64,000 bases of DNA from Agelaius tricolor. Lineage: Eukaryota; Chordata; Aves; Passeriformes; Icteridae. The stretch is taken from NCBI GenBank assembly GCA_023055355.1, contig JALJCS010000009.1, forward strand, positions 25,817,001 to 25,881,000, given 5' to 3'. Positions 23,855 through 37,985 of this stretch are shown piece after piece. How positions within the stretch are numbered: the first letter of the stretch is position 1; every line of letters begins with the position of its first letter. The position numbers were made by a program, and so were the translations under genes. Below the pieces are notes generated by a model, which did no database searches, was not told the origin of the DNA, and saw nothing but the letters and a program-made list of their open reading frames with translations.

Positions 23855-26839
23855 GTCTGATGTAGAGCCATGGGAAAGCTAGTAAATTTTGAGGAGCCTT
23901 CACACCAAGTGATAAAATCCAGTGGTGGTAGCAAAACTAAAAATGAAGTCTTTATCACCAAGAATAATGTATGGGGGCCTAAACAGGGCAACAGCATGGA
24001 TGGGAAAGAATAATCAAAGAGTAATGCTCCAAGCAGGAGCAGAATCTCAGCAAAATGAAATTATGAGTAATTTTTATCAGTGACTTGATACCACCTAGGG
24101 AAGTCCAAATAACACCTCGACTACACACAATGTGCTGAAGTCTTACAAGCGTCCATGAGAGCACATCTATGTCACCTGGGGTATGTTTGTATTGGAATGC
24201 CTTCCTTCTGTGCAGCAATGGAAATGATCTGTTCTAGTAAAACCTTTGTACATATCAATGCAGGTACATCTGCTGTGGGCTTGTAGGATAAAACCACTGC
24301 ATTTTCACACGTTGCCCTTGTCTCAAATTACATACTGCCTTTAAAACTGCTGTTGGAAATAAGTTGACAGAAACCTGCAAAACACAAGAGACAGCAGAGA
24401 GCCGGAGAAGACAGCCAAGCTAAGGAGGCTCAGAAAACTGGATCCTGAGGGTTTATTTCCTCTGCATTAGTTCACACTGATTTTATCTGCCCACCTGTTA
24501 AACTGTAGAGTGGAGAGCCAGGGGGCCTTAATACTCATGAAAATATAATACATGAGTAACAATATGCTTCCTTACCCAACATGATTGTATTTGCTTAGCC
24601 TGTTTGTGTACCTGCCAATGAGCCCTGGCATTCTTGTTATTCCCACACTAAATCACAGCAGAAGAAATCTTATTTTTTTTATTCTTTCTATTGAGACTGA
24701 TAGGATATGCTCCCAGGGCCAAGTATTCTTTAAAGAACAAGCAAGTCAGAATTGGGGGGAAAAGAAGATAAATAACATGCAGCAGTGTAAATGGCAATTC
24801 TGAATTAAAATGGATTGGGGAAAATCAATGGAATATCATAAATTCTGTCTCTGTGTGGGGAAAAGTGTTGTAAGCTCACAGACAAGCAGTTGTCATAGGT
24901 TTGTGTGGGCTCTATCAAAATACCAATTCCTGATAGAGCCTTTAGTGAGGCAGATTTCAGGTCTCAAAGACATAAGCATGTTAACTGTTTGTGTTTGGGA
25001 GCCTCCGAAACATTACAGTGAGGAGACACAGCCATGCTTTTGATACTTTAGGAAACAACAGAAATCAATACTAACTCAGAATTGGACCAAAGTTAGAAGT
25101 TCTGATTGCAATGCTGCTGAACTTTGACATGTCATCTGGAACAGAACTTTGTGGTTTGTGCCTTTCTATAATAGGATTACTCTGAATTATCCAAACTGAA
25201 ATTGAACACACATAGCAGTGGCATATGGGCTGGAGAAACAGTTTATCAGGCTCAAGCAAATGTTTGTAGCAGCTAATTTCTTGAATGCACAATAAGTAGT
25301 ACTGGCTCCCATTTTAGGCACTCTGGATATAGTTCTGAAACAGAATATTGCATCTGGTTGTAGTATTTTTTTGGTTTTGTTAGGGCTTTTTGTAGTTGTT
25401 TTTTCTTTAAAGTATAAAAATAAAAATTAGTCACAAACAAGGATGGAAGGTTGGAAAAGCAAGAACAAACAGATGATAGAAAATTATTTTCTAGGAAAGT
25501 ATCTGAGCAAATTGAGTATGCTGCCATGCGAAGCTTTGATGAGATTAACGCATACCTGCAGAGTTATTTTATTTCCACAAACTTGCATTTTTATAGAGAT
25601 TTTCCAACACAGCTTTTTTCTAACTGGTGTTGCTTATTGTGGTTCAGTCATTATGAGTGACTCGAATAGACCAAGTCTGTTGTCTTCCCAGGGGCATCAC
25701 TTGAAGAGTGACATGACACAAAACTTCAAATAAGTAGATTATTAAAAACTCAGATGATAGTTTTAAGAGTCTAGAGGGAAATGTAAGGATATTGAAATCC
25801 TTACAATGCTTTGTATTTTATTTATAGTGTTAGGATAACGCCTAGAGGTGAAATACTGTTCCTGTCCCAAATCTGGTACGTTTTGAAAAGCAAAGGCTCG
25901 AAAGTGTGTTAACAGGCTGCTATCAAGTATCTGCAAAGTATTTTCTCTGTCTGTGAATGAAAGTGAGAACACAAAACTGTGTGGCAATAAAAGAGGTGAC
26001 ATGGAGGTTAGAATAGCCGGCATACATACAAATTTTAAATGTTCTCAAAACTTGAACCAAATCTTATGGGCTGTATTTACATGAAGAAAGGGGAAAAAGA
26101 CAAGATGATCAAGGACAATCATACACTTAATTGCATCAGCAGTACCAATAGTATGTGCCAGAGATTTATGGCAATAGGTATAGTGGAGAGATTAATGGAT
26201 TTATGGGAGAAGAATAATTACTGACATGTATAAAGACAATTAATGTGTTATTTATAATGTGGTTCTTTGAAAAGTGTCTGAAAAATGTTTATGTTGGTAG
26301 GTCCCGGTTGGCATCGGTGAGGATTGAATTTACTCCTTTCTGATTCAGGCACTGGGGTATGGGGAAAGATGTCCTGTTTCAGCAGTGGTTGAGTAACCTG
26401 GTGCTGCCCAAGCACTCTGGGAGGCACCTTCCTTGAAACCACAGCCCATGCTGTTAGGAGTGTATTAATTAAATCCAGCACCTCAGTCTTTGTTGACTAA
26501 CCTAGCTTCTATATTCCCCAGATCTGTCCCTTCCCCAGTTAGGTCTTGACTTTTAACAGCTTTCCTTTCTCTATATATTTCTGATCCTTACATGGTACAG
26601 CTGTTCTTTTCTTTTTCAGCTGTGAGGGATGTTTCAAGGGTAAGGTTGCTTTTATTTCTTCCCTACAGCTGTCTTTGTCACTGTAACTCTCAAGACACTG
26701 CTAACCTAATTCAAGAGTCCCTGGTTTTGGAGATGGTCTTTCAGTCCAGTGGAGACATTTGTACCCAGTTAGTTCTGGCAGAGTTCAGCAGGTAACATGC
26801 AAGGGACTTGCCTCTACTCTGGATTCTTCTTCTCTCTTA

Positions 26840-26965
26840 ATAGCTATGGTTTGTTCCATCTATCACTGCCTCAGTTTCTCTATTTGTAAAATTAGTATAA
26901 TAATAAAGCCTAAGCTTACCTAGAGCAGTTGGCATATTGAGGATCTTAAAGATGTGATGCCTGCA
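26840..26965 (+). mobile_element. MIR-like SINE relic, 3' half
   Basis: TAGCTATGG is followed by GCCTCAGTTTCTCTATTTGT, AAAATTAG, TATAATAATAAAGCCTA and GATGTGATGC. This matches the second half of MIR in the correct order. The tRNA-like head is missing. Confidence 0.68.
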
Positions 26966-29900
26966 GATGTGGAAGAAAAGCTGTATTGCATGCTGAAGTA
27001 AAGAATGCTTATTATACTAAATTTCTCTCAGAATACCTCTCAGATTCCTCAAGTGATTTTCTTGTTTTCATCCTAAACTGATTAGTAGAGTTCCCTTAGC
27101 ACACACTTAAATTTTTGCAAGCTCTGGTGCCAAACATCCATTATTTCAGACAAATATTATAGACCTTCCAATGCTGACAACCTCTCAGAGGTTTTCAGAA
27201 GGAAGAAAAGAAATCTTATTTAATTACCTGCCAATTTGTTTTATTTAGGGTAGCTGCTGTTTAGATAGGTGTAGCGGGATAGAAGAATGTCAGTGGGCTT
27301 TTCTAGAATGAAGTTGAAAGGATCAGGTATCTCTGTGACCCACAGCTTGTAGATTAGTAATGTCAGTGTATGTAATAAAGCCATCTTAATGGGCACCTCA
27401 TTTACACCCCACATCTGTGTTACACCCCACTTGTTGCCCACTTGACTGCATTTTGCCACTCATCTGTTCCATGCTGAAGTTGTCTCCTGAAGACCAGTCA
27501 CTTTTCTGGATTTGAGGTGGATTATTAGGGATCTGGTGCTATTAAAGGCATGATATTGTGATGTGCAAGGACTCGAGTTGGTTATATCATTTGATCTTTC
27601 AGAGTCATAGCATGACTTTTGCATCTAACAAAACAGAGCAATACTTAGGAGGAATGCAGAGTAGGAGGTCTACCATCTCCATGGGCATCAAACACGAGAA
27701 AAAATAGAGATATTACTCTATAATTCTTACCTAAAGAGTTTCATGAGGTGTGCCTTGTTTTTTGAGGTACATCCTCTTCCAAACTATTGAAATTAGATGA
27801 GCTTCCCTGAGAAATATAAAAACCAGCTGCAGTTTATCTTTCTGCACATTGAAAGCAACATCATAACTGTTCTTTAAATCTTTGTGTGCAATCAGCACTG
27901 GGAGTAAAGCTTCTGGCTAGAACTAAGCTTGAGAGATGAGGCAGCTGAGCTGCTGGAGACCATGCTCACACAATATTGCTGCCTTCAGTCATTGGCAACT
28001 GCTTCTGTCTTTTCTTGGACTCTTTTACTGCACTCAAGGAAAATGCTTTTCCTTACCTCCATTGTCATAGGCAGAACAGTTTCTGCTTGGGGAATTTTAC
28101 TAAAATTTATTGCCATAACTTGTTATAAGTTAACATAGATTAATTCCTGGTTTGTGTATGGGGAAGGAAGGAAAGGAAACAACAAAATGAATGCAAGGAG
28201 AAAACCCTTTCCTCCCTTTCCCCAGGCTCAGCTCCAGTCCAACATCTCCCCTTATCCCCTTAAGTTACTCTGCTGTGCTGATTGGAAAGAATGTGTGTGT
28301 GGTTGGGCTGTAAAAGTCTCAATTCAGGGTAGCTACTGCAGCCATTTTGCTCTGCAGTTTTGTCCCATCTCCTTAAATACTGAATATCTCCTTCTTCTGT
28401 GTAATTATCAAGACCAGTGTGGAATGACCAGGAACTTTGCTCTGTAAAATTAGGATTGAAGACATGAGCATCCTGCGGTAGCTCAAGGTCAGGGACATGG
28501 CATGATGCAGGGCTCCTTCAGCTCTTCCCCTGAGATTTGTTGGAGGAGAGCTGCATGCCTCTGCTTTGTAAATCAGTTTACTAGGGGCTGAAAGAAAAAA
28601 GTCTAGAAAGCTGGTATATTTGACATTGGATGGGAAGATCTCCCCTTGAAGTTGTCCTAAGACCTTCTGAATAATGAAGCCTGTCATAGATAGACAGATA
28701 AAGACCAACTGCTTGATAATGGCAGCAATAACATTTTATCATTGGTAGAAAATATTCCATGAGAGGCCTGATAACATAGCCAGGGATCATGTATGACTTA
28801 TTCACCTGATGCTGGCATCTCCCCTTCAAAATAGTTTCTGTGGGCAACAGAATGCAGACTAGCAAAGTGTTTTGCCCTGGAGAGGAGAGCAAAAGCTGGG
28901 CCTGGGCTGTCCTTACCAAAAGGAGAAGAAGAAGCAACCAGCAACATTTCTGGGAGTCTTTGCTAGGACCAGGTGGACTTTAGAGAGAGCTGAGAAAAGT
29001 AGATGGCAGAGTAGTGTGTAACCAAGAGTTCACTTCAGAGCTAACTCTGCAACAAGGGATTACTTTACTCATTTCATCAGTGTTGCTTTAAAGAGGGGAA
29101 CCTTTTTTGACAGTCTGCCCTTTTCACAGTCTGTTTGTGTTTGTCAGCCTAATTTGAGCTTTAAAAAAACCCTTGCATCAGTGTGAGTATCACAGTGGGA
29201 ACTTGAGGAAGCTGGAGATGCCTGAGTATCTGTCAGGTAAAGGTTGTTTGTGCTCATCACCAAATGGACTGTGCACGGTTTGGGATCATTGGGGTACCTC
29301 TCCTTTCTTTGGGAAGGTCTGGGACTGGGAAACCAGAGGGACTGATATGTCAGCTGTGAGTTCCATCAGGGCAGCTTTTGGGGCCTTTTCACTAGAAGAG
29401 CATCTGTTAGTGGGGGTAAAGACAAAAACTCACCAGCAAGACAGAAAGGGAGAAAGAAGCATTGCAAGCTGTTCTGTTGATAGAAGCGACTTGAAAGTGT
29501 AGAAGGACACCATCAAAATTCTAAATTATCTGTCTGGTTTTGATCACATTATGCACATGACCCGTATATGCTTAAGATTTGCTAGGATTCTTCTTTCATT
29601 CATGTTCTGCCTGTTCAGCACAGTGCATTTCTGTACATTTTAGGTATCTTCTTCTCTATTATTTAAACCCTTATGAAACAGAGCCTGTGTTTACCCCTCA
29701 GAAATCCCTTAATTGTGGATGCTGTTTCCCTGCAGTAAATGTGGCCCTGGAACACACCAGTATGTACACAGTGTCATGTACTACAGCAGGCAGATACAGA
29801 GACTTCTTTGAGCTAAAATTGTATAGCATTTCTTTTCTTCCTTTGCCACTATGTCTTCTAATACCACTGTGAGAAAAGCTTCACCTGTCTACATTGAGTA

Positions 29901-31072
29901 TTTCACCTCAGCAGCTAGGGTGAAAGCAGCTATGTTTTTGCCATAGAACACAAATTATAATTTTCCTTCCATCCAGGCTCTCTTCTGTGATTTCATATTT
30001 ATGACCACTGCAGTCCAGCAATATTATGGTTGAAGATCAGGCATTTGTGCTGGGAAGGATCATGAAAAGAATTTTACTCTCTCTGTAACATGCAGTCGAC
30101 CATTACTGCTGTTGAAATAACATACGTTTTGATCTCTGCTGTGTTTGTTTCTCTCACCATTCAGTCAGGGCTCAAAGGTGACAGAAAAAGCAGATTGTCC
30201 TTTAGTTTAATAGGTTGCCCTGCTGTTTTCTGATGCAGAGATCCCTGGCTTAATTTATTGCTGGAATGGATTGCTTCCAAATAAGGATAATCCCCCTCAT
30301 GCTGTTTCTTCACTTGGTTACCTTCCTGTTCTTTTCACTGGCAACATCCGCCTCTGCAATTCTGGCTTATTCTTGCCAGAAGACTCTTATTCATTTGCTG
30401 TGGTTATTGTAGTTATGGTCCTAAACCTGCAATCTTCAGTAGCTTAAAACTTTCTGAGACAATTGCTTCAGGGGCTTGAATTTTTGATCATATTTTCAAC
30501 CCAAAAGTGAGTTCCAGAAGAGGAATCTGCTTGGCTGTGTTGGTAGTGAGGATTCTGAAATCATGGGGGTTTTGTTTTTGTTTTGTTTTTCTGGCTAAAC
30601 ACATTGAAAATAATTACTTTGTGATCATCTCCTGCTTGCAGGAGGATGTGCCAGAAGTCTGCTATCATGAAATTCCTACAGAAAAACTGCACATAATACA
30701 AAGGCATCTCTCATAACTGCTCTTTAATAAAATCAGATGTTTCATCTGGCTTAATGTATCCCCTTGGCCCTTGAGGATAGACCCTGGCTTTTAGCAGGGT
30801 ACCTGTGTCAATAAAGAGTGAGAACCACTCCGAAAGAAATGATTGGGTTTTACCTTTAAAATGTCCAGTTCTCTCAGCTCTGAAGTGGCTTTGGCCCTCT
30901 CTACTCCTGTTTGTCCCACTGCTACACTTCCTGCACTCATGTTACCGTAGAAAAGAATGTATTAGAGATGAGAGAGGTAGAACTCCAAGTTCAGTGTGAG
31001 TGGTTGCAGAGTCCAGTTCTGATTTTGTTTCTCATTCCCTGAAAAAGCAAAAGGAATAGTAGGTGATTACCA

Positions 31073-31093
31073 TTTTTTTTTTTTTTTTTTTTT
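31073..31093 (+). repeat. T21 homopolymer
   Basis: Twenty-one consecutive T residues; no retrotransposon body recognised on the minus strand next to it. Confidence 0.95.
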
Positions 31094-32129
31094 GTGGAGA
31101 CTTCACATCCTCTCTTCTTCTCTCCTTTTTTTCCTGTTTGTTTTGGGGTTTGTTTATTTCCTTGGCAAGGGGGCAAGGACATTGGAAAGGAAGTTAGAGT
31201 TTTTGAAACATTCAGATTCAAGCAAACTTGTGGAAGTCGATTGCTACTTTTCACACAACCTTTTTTGAGGTTCACAGCGGAAAGGCAATGAGTCTCACTA
31301 GCAGTCTATAACTCAGGGATGTAGCACTCGGAAGGAGCACTGTAACATAATTTTAAGTCTATGCAAATTTAATTATCAGCAGCAATTCATTTATGCCAGT
31401 AATTTTCAACAAGGACTTCTTCTTCTAAATAGAGGCTGAAAAGAGAGCGTGAGAATGAATTTAAGACAGAGACAACTTGCTGCCTAACCCCAAGAAACGT
31501 TCTTATTCAAACACCTCATGTGCATACAGTGCCATGCTCTACCAGACCCTTGCCTCCCTCTGTGAGGGGCCCAAGATAAGGTTGCTCTCTGAACCTTGGC
31601 AGAATGAATTTTTCAGCTCCTGCATGATTAACATTTCCACTGGAAAGCTGCATCAACAGAGCTATTTGTTGCCTGACTAATTACTGTTATTGACAAGGGG
31701 TTCGATGTTTTTTCATGCTCAGCCTGCTCTGGTGTTCTGCTGGGCAGCGGCTGCATTAGCATGGCAGTCAGCTTTCCTGCTTTAAAACCAGAGATGGCTG
31801 TGCTGTCTCAGACCTCCACACTGGTTGCTGGAGGACTGATTGAAATTTGAAGTTGTGCTCTTCCTGTCTAGCCTTTTGACAGAATGGCTTTAAAATCTGA
31901 ACGTTGCCCTGTCACCAAGGGACAGCGCAATGTTGCAACAGGTCCTGGATAAGAAGGCACTGTGGAATGGGGAGTGACTGCTCACCTGTAGTGTGAAACA
32001 AGCTCATTGATACACAGGAGGCTTCGGTCCCTGTGACTTTCAACATCTTCCACAGCATCAAACTGATATTTCAAAGAGATTAAGAACTGAAGGGAACATA
32101 TGATATCCATTTAAAGCCAAGACTTCAGA

Positions 32130-32490
32130 TTTAATGAAGACTGTATCGGAATGAGATATGATTCAGATATCAAATTACATTTGTTTAGCCCAACACAGCT
32201 TAATAAATCACAGCAACATTTAATAAATATTTATCTTCTTTTAATCACCAGTTAGTGCTTTTGCTGGTCTCTCCATTCCCTTAATGGCTCATTCCTGTGT
32301 TTATTAAATGTGATTTCCATTTCTCAAATAATCAATACATCTTTTTATATTTTATAATTTGGGCAGCTTTACTGAACTTTTGTGAGATTTAATTAAGATT
32401 AAGCTTTAATCTTTAATTTCAATATATAAATTAGCCTGCATTCTCTATTAAGACATTATTTGGTAACCTCATTTGGTTTGAAAACTTGAC
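32130..32490. promoter_or_regulatory. Candidate conserved non-coding element, homeodomain-rich
   Basis: This 360-base block has no long open frame or repeat. It carries many TAAT/ATTA cores, a TTAATTAA palindrome at 32,389-32,396 and, directly after, a near-perfect 17-base palindrome (AGATTAAGCTTTAATCT, 32,396-32,412). Long AT-rich runs of mixed, non-simple sequence of this kind are typical of deeply conserved enhancers around neural genes. AT richness alone could produce part of this. Confidence 0.38.
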
Positions 32491-35400
32491 TGGAAATGTG
32501 GCAAGCTCAACAGTAGTTACAGTACAAATGTTAATGAACTTCAGGTGAATCTTTGGACCAGAGGAGGAACTTGACTGCAATTACATCTCCTTGGCTTATG
32601 TGGGTATGCAGTTAATAATGTGAAATGGGCAATAAGAAAGGTGGATTCTGCATGGCTGACAAAGCTTTTGTTCGGATGGGTATCTGGTGCAGCAGTAGAA
32701 GTCAGGATGAGGTCAGCTGGAAAACAGCAAGCTGTGGAAATGATAACAATTGTAAATGATGACTCAGGTGCCATACAATGTGTGGCACATAGGGAGGCTG
32801 TGAGCAGGATTGAGTCTAGCAGGGTGTTTTTTAAGCCACTTGCCCATCCCTGCTAGATCCCATGGATTCAGCCATGGCCAAGCAGTTGGAGGAATGACAT
32901 TGTCTGGCTTAGGTGCAGCTGATGGGAATGGCTCTTCAGCTCTTGGCAAGACCTTGACTGCCACCAAAATCTTCCAAAACCAATGTTATGCAGCAGTTCC
33001 ATACTACCTTCTCCATCATTATCAGCACCCTAATTTAAAATAATATTAATCTGTAAAGCTCTGCAGATGGTGGTCAAAGTAGAATTTACATTTCAGGGGA
33101 TATGCATTTTTGTGGCACTCTGCTTGACGCATGTACACCATGAATCTCATCCACTTGCTAGCTGCTGTCCTTTCCATCAAAAAAAAAAAAAAACCACCAA
33201 AAAAACTCAAGCTAATTAAACAAATCACACAGAGGAATGCAATATAATGTTGTGGACATTTTGTCACAATTTGGGCATGCACCTGGATCCTGGGGAAAAT
33301 AGGTTTCCATAGTACAGGTAGGGCTAATGTTCCCAAGGAGACTCAAGGAGTTTGTTCAAGTCAGAGATGTTTGAGTCCAGCCAGGAGCTCATATTGTTTC
33401 ATAACTTTGCATTGTTGTTTTGTTTGATATTGGTCAAAAGTTAAATGACTTTTTGACTTTTCATTTGGTTTGGGATTTTTTTCTATGGGAAGGTGAAGCT
33501 CCCTGCAGAGTCTCAAGATGTGCAGAAAACCTACTTTGGTTTACCTATAGAACCAAGGATATAATTGCTAAAAAAGCCATAAGGATGAATGTAATATTTA
33601 TAAAGTTAATGCACTGGTCTTTGAATGTTCTGTGCTTCTGTAACATCTGTCATGTATCGATATAATAGTCACTGAATTTTGCATGACTCCAGAACATCAC
33701 ATCTGCCATGGCCCTGTCTAGCAACCTACTGCCTGGAATGGTCAAAGTGCCCCCCTTCCCACACCTACACCTAATATAAGCTGTATACCCACTACAGGTG
33801 GGATGAAGGCCTTCCTGACTCCAACATGGGTGCCACTCTTGCACAAAACTTCATAAACTGATTCAGAATTCTCACTTGACAAGTATTTATTCTTGTAATA
33901 TTACCTGGTCTTTAAATGCTACTCAGACAGTTTTTAAATGGGCTTTAACTCCTTCAGCCCTTGTCTGTCATGTCTTCTTGATGTTCCCTTCTCTAGCCAT
34001 ATGAATGTTGCAAGATACAGACACAGGTGCTTCTTCCTTCTTTTTGTAGACTTCTGCAGCACAGACATCTGTCTCACCTGGGAAACAGACACTGCTTTTA
34101 ATTAGTGGAGGGCTATTCCCCTCTGATTTTATCAATGTCACTAATGCAATATAACTCATCACTTAAGCTTACTTTGATTGTTGCTCCCTTTTAGGGACCA
34201 TTTTCCTTCCAATGTCTAGATGCAAATACTGCTGGAAGTGGAGGAGGTTATCTGAGGAACTTTGCTTCCCTATCCCCATCACTGGTATGGTAGTGAGCTG
34301 TCCCTCAGATTGGAAACAGGTTGAGAAGAGCAGACCAGGACACAGAATGGTATCCTTGGTGTTGCTACACAAGCTGTTTCTGAGCAATAGAATCCCAAAC
34401 TCCCTATTCTGTTAGCTCTTCCATCAGAAGGCAACTGTGGGTGACAGACATGAGGAAAGAGCAGAATTTGTTTCCTCCAGTTCCACTATGTCCTGCAGTT
34501 TGCTACCCATCACAGGTTTTGAAAATGTCTGTAATGAAACTGTTTGCAGCAGAAAAGAGCTGGATTTGATCCAGGGATACTTTTAAGACCAAAACTGGTT
34601 TAGACTAAAATAATGCTTCCTAGTGTAGTCAGCAACACTGAAGTCAATGGGGAGCAGGGGAAGTATAGCTGTATGAGATTTAGCAGATTAGGTGCGTTAA
34701 TCCAACACCCAGGATAATGTTCAAGTTGAATATCTAAAATAGATTACTTTTCAGACTGCTTACCATGGTTTTCTCTTTGCCTTGAGGCTCCTCAGTGGTG
34801 TCTTGTAGAGAGTAGGGAGCTTGAAAGGTGCTTGGGCTGTCTTGCAAATGGGAACTGGAGTCCCAGTTTGTGATAGTGTCTGGCTGTGATCAGCCTGTGG
34901 AACCATCTGGGGCTGTTGCCCTGCAGTGTGAGGAATGGTTTATTGGGGCAAGTTTTCTGGGTAGCAGGCTGGACATTTGGAATTATCAAGCCTATAGTAT
35001 CCGCACTGAAGTCCTTTATTAATGAAACTACTTTGTTGGAAAGAGACTCTCTGGTTAGGTTAGAGGCCTGAGCTAACAATAGTGGGAGTACATGACATGA
35101 ACAAGAATACCATCACTCTTACCTCCTTGCTGACATCAAGGTGCCATTTGACCTGGGGTGAGTTGGTTGTGATCTTGTAGCAAGAGTTCTGACTAAGCTG
35201 TCTTGGTTTGTGTCTCTGCATCATGGAAATAGTGAGTCTTTGCAGTCACAAGGATATTACAAGAACAATAAATTATAGCAGGAATGAGTGCTCCCTTCAT
35301 TAACATCCCCCCAAATTATTAGTAGTCATCTTTTTGAAAATAGGAGACCAGGAGGCTGATATCTGTCCTCTGCCATCAGAGTATTCTGTGTGATTTTGGG

Positions 35401-37174
35401 GAGTTTTGCTGTAGATTTTGTAGGCCAAACAGTTCAGAGAAAATACGAAAGGGTAAAGAGGAGGAGATGGCTGCCTAAATGGGGGGAACCGTTTAAAGCA
35501 ATTAATGTAGAGAAAGAGCAGTTCATCAACAGCAAAGCAGGTGAAGTCCCGGCTGGCCAGCCAGCTGTCTGCATCCATCACTGCTCTGCACCTGCACACA
35601 AACATTTTGTTGTGCATATCCTACAGCTATTCAGTACTAAGGAGGGGATGCTTGGGGAGAAGCAGAGACAGAACAGCAGACATTTGAAGGGAATTTTGGA
35701 TAGATGTAGGAAGAAAAAAAATCACACCTTCTGGTAAAGTTGAAAAATAAGGTAGGAACACCAGGGGCTGGGCACTGGGAAGCATCTTCCACCACATTAG
35801 GTGACTCAAAGGGGAAAGGAGGCAAGCAGTTGTACTGTGGGAGATTTTCTTTCCCTTTCCCACCCCTGTGCTCAGGTTGAGGATGAATAGCCTTGCCTTC
35901 TACATCCTGTAAGGATGATTGCTGCTGTGCTATGCCAGTTGCATGGCTGCCAGCCTCTTCTAATTTGCATGTAATGTATGGCAAAGCCATAATGTCATTA
36001 CATTGCATAGATCTTGCCAGAAACCACATTCAGAAGCCTGCTATGAAGTTTCTGGCTCTGACTCCACAGCATTAGTTACCCCATAAGCCCCTTTGGCACT
36101 GAGCTTCCCAAATCAAGTCCAGATGCCAATTACTTTAATGAGGCTGCAGATTCTAAAAAGGACACCCCACCCACACACCTTGCCCCTGGCTACTGTTTCC
36201 CTGGGAGGAGACACAGGCAGTTTTGACAGATGCTTATTTTTTTGCAATGAAGCATGCAAAAACATCTGGGGAAAGAGGGTGACTTCACAGTTGTCTGTAG
36301 CTGAGAAGAAAAAGGCAGCTTGGTGCAACTGACTTGGATGTCTTTGGCTGACAGATATCATGTGAGCTGTGCCTCATGAATGCAGAACAGCCCAGTGCCT
36401 TCAAAGTACACCAGATGCAGAGGTATCAATTTCCTGGAAACACTGCTGTTGTTTGGCTTCCTTCTTGTTATTAACGTTATGCCCCCAGCAGGAAATCTGG
36501 ATGTGAGATAGGGACACAGTTAGGGAAGGTTTGGGTTGAGGATGCTGGTTGGCCAAGTGAAGGGTTTGCAGCCAAGCTGTGGATGCTTGGAGGGAACTTG
36601 GTGTGGACTGGCCAGGATTTTGTTGTGCTAAGGCTGTACCAGAGGCAAAGCCCTCCATGCACATGCCTATAGGGGCTTAAAAACAGGCTTTTGCTTCAGC
36701 TCTCACATCTGTGGGTCTGGCCCCCTCCTGCCAAAGGGGAAATTGCACATTTTGAAGGAAGTCACAGCCTATGCGCTCTTCCCCTGGTTCACTCACTGGA
36801 ATGCAACATAGACCCTCAATATTCAAGAAAACTCACCCCAGCCCCAATGGGTGATCAATCCTCAAATCCGTGAGGATTGCCAGATAGTTACAGATCTATC
36901 CTTTCCAGGCACAATTACCATCCAAAGGGATGCAATTGCATCTCCATTGTAAACACTGGGACAGGGAAATCCCATTTTGTTCCGATCTTTTGATTTGTTT
37001 TGTGTAGCACAAGAGGACACTGGTCTATAATCACAAAGCCTGAGTGCTGCTGCAATCCATCTGTTGTGATGGTGACAGCAGCACTTAAATGAAAGAAATC
37101 CACTGAAATCAGAGTTGTTTCCACTCTCATGGGACTGAGGCCAAGGTGGGAACAGGGATCAGAGTAACACTGTG

Positions 37175-37310
37175 ATTGTGGAGTGATTAATTTCCTCTGC
37201 CTGTGCCTCAGTTTCTCCATCTATGAGCCTGTTGAGGACATAGGTTTGTTATGTTGCATTGTGTGTTTGAGATTGCTGTATTGTCTGCAAAGGTGGTTGT
37301 AATCCTCAGA
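37175..37310 (+). mobile_element. MIR-like SINE relic, 3' half
   Basis: The core TTTCCTCTGCCTGTGCCTCA followed by GTTTCTCCATCTATGAG resembles the conserved middle of MIR. Downstream similarity fades quickly, so the right edge is approximate. Confidence 0.5.
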
Positions 37311-37889
37311 TGTTGTGGGAGTGGGAAGGATTATCATCATTATTTCTGACAGGCAGCTATAATTCATCTTTGCTTACCAGACCCCTATGGTAGTTTTATT
37401 GTAAAATGAGTAAAGGTGATTTCAGCCTGGGAATCATGTGAGCTTATTTATTGTTGAGACTGATAATAAATTGGATCCAGATAGTGTTGCCTGAGCTGTG
37501 CAAACAGAGAAAATTTTATGATCCTTAATTTAATTTGTGCTTTCTATTTCACACTATTTGTATTCTCTCAAAGTCTGAAAACACTTCTTCACCATTTGAT
37601 CTTGACTTTTCCCATTTGATGAATGGTGATTATTTCCATTTCTCCTTTCCTGAATTTTTTCTCTCTTTTGTATAAAATATGAAACAATGATTTAATTAAG
37701 CTCTTGAAAGTAAAGCTTTTTAAGTTATTTTAAGCTCCCTCCACTGGAGGCTTCTGCAACAGCATTGGAGAATGAATTTACTTGGGATAAATACGACTGG
37801 ACTTGGTTTTATGCTGTGCATTCCTATAAGGATTATACAGAACGGATGTTGTGTTTATCTTTTCCTTATGTCCAGCATTTTCTGTGATG

Positions 37890-37985
37890 GGATCTTAAAG
37901 CATTTGACATACACTAACAGCTTAACCCTCACCACAGGCCTTTAGGAAGCAAATACAGTAATTCCAGGGCAAAATATACGGCTGT
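37890..37985 (-). mobile_element. MIR-like SINE relic, inverted
   Basis: TTAAAGCATTTGACATACAC, then AGCTTAACCCTCACCACAGG and a region aligning with the ATTATTCCCA part, follow the reverse complement of the MIR 3' half. The copy is old and partial. Confidence 0.5.

Larger units (their letters stand above)
21233..37174. other. Unique non-coding DNA
   Basis: Sixteen kilobases with only small relics (MIR at 26.8 kb), homopolymers (23.1, 23.8, 31.1, 33.2 kb), the decayed local repeat at 22.5 kb and the homeodomain-rich block at 32.1-32.5 kb. A GGATAATCC OTX/PITX-type core lies near 30,287. The scarcity of transposons over this length is notable, but no gene was recognised. Confidence 0.65.
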
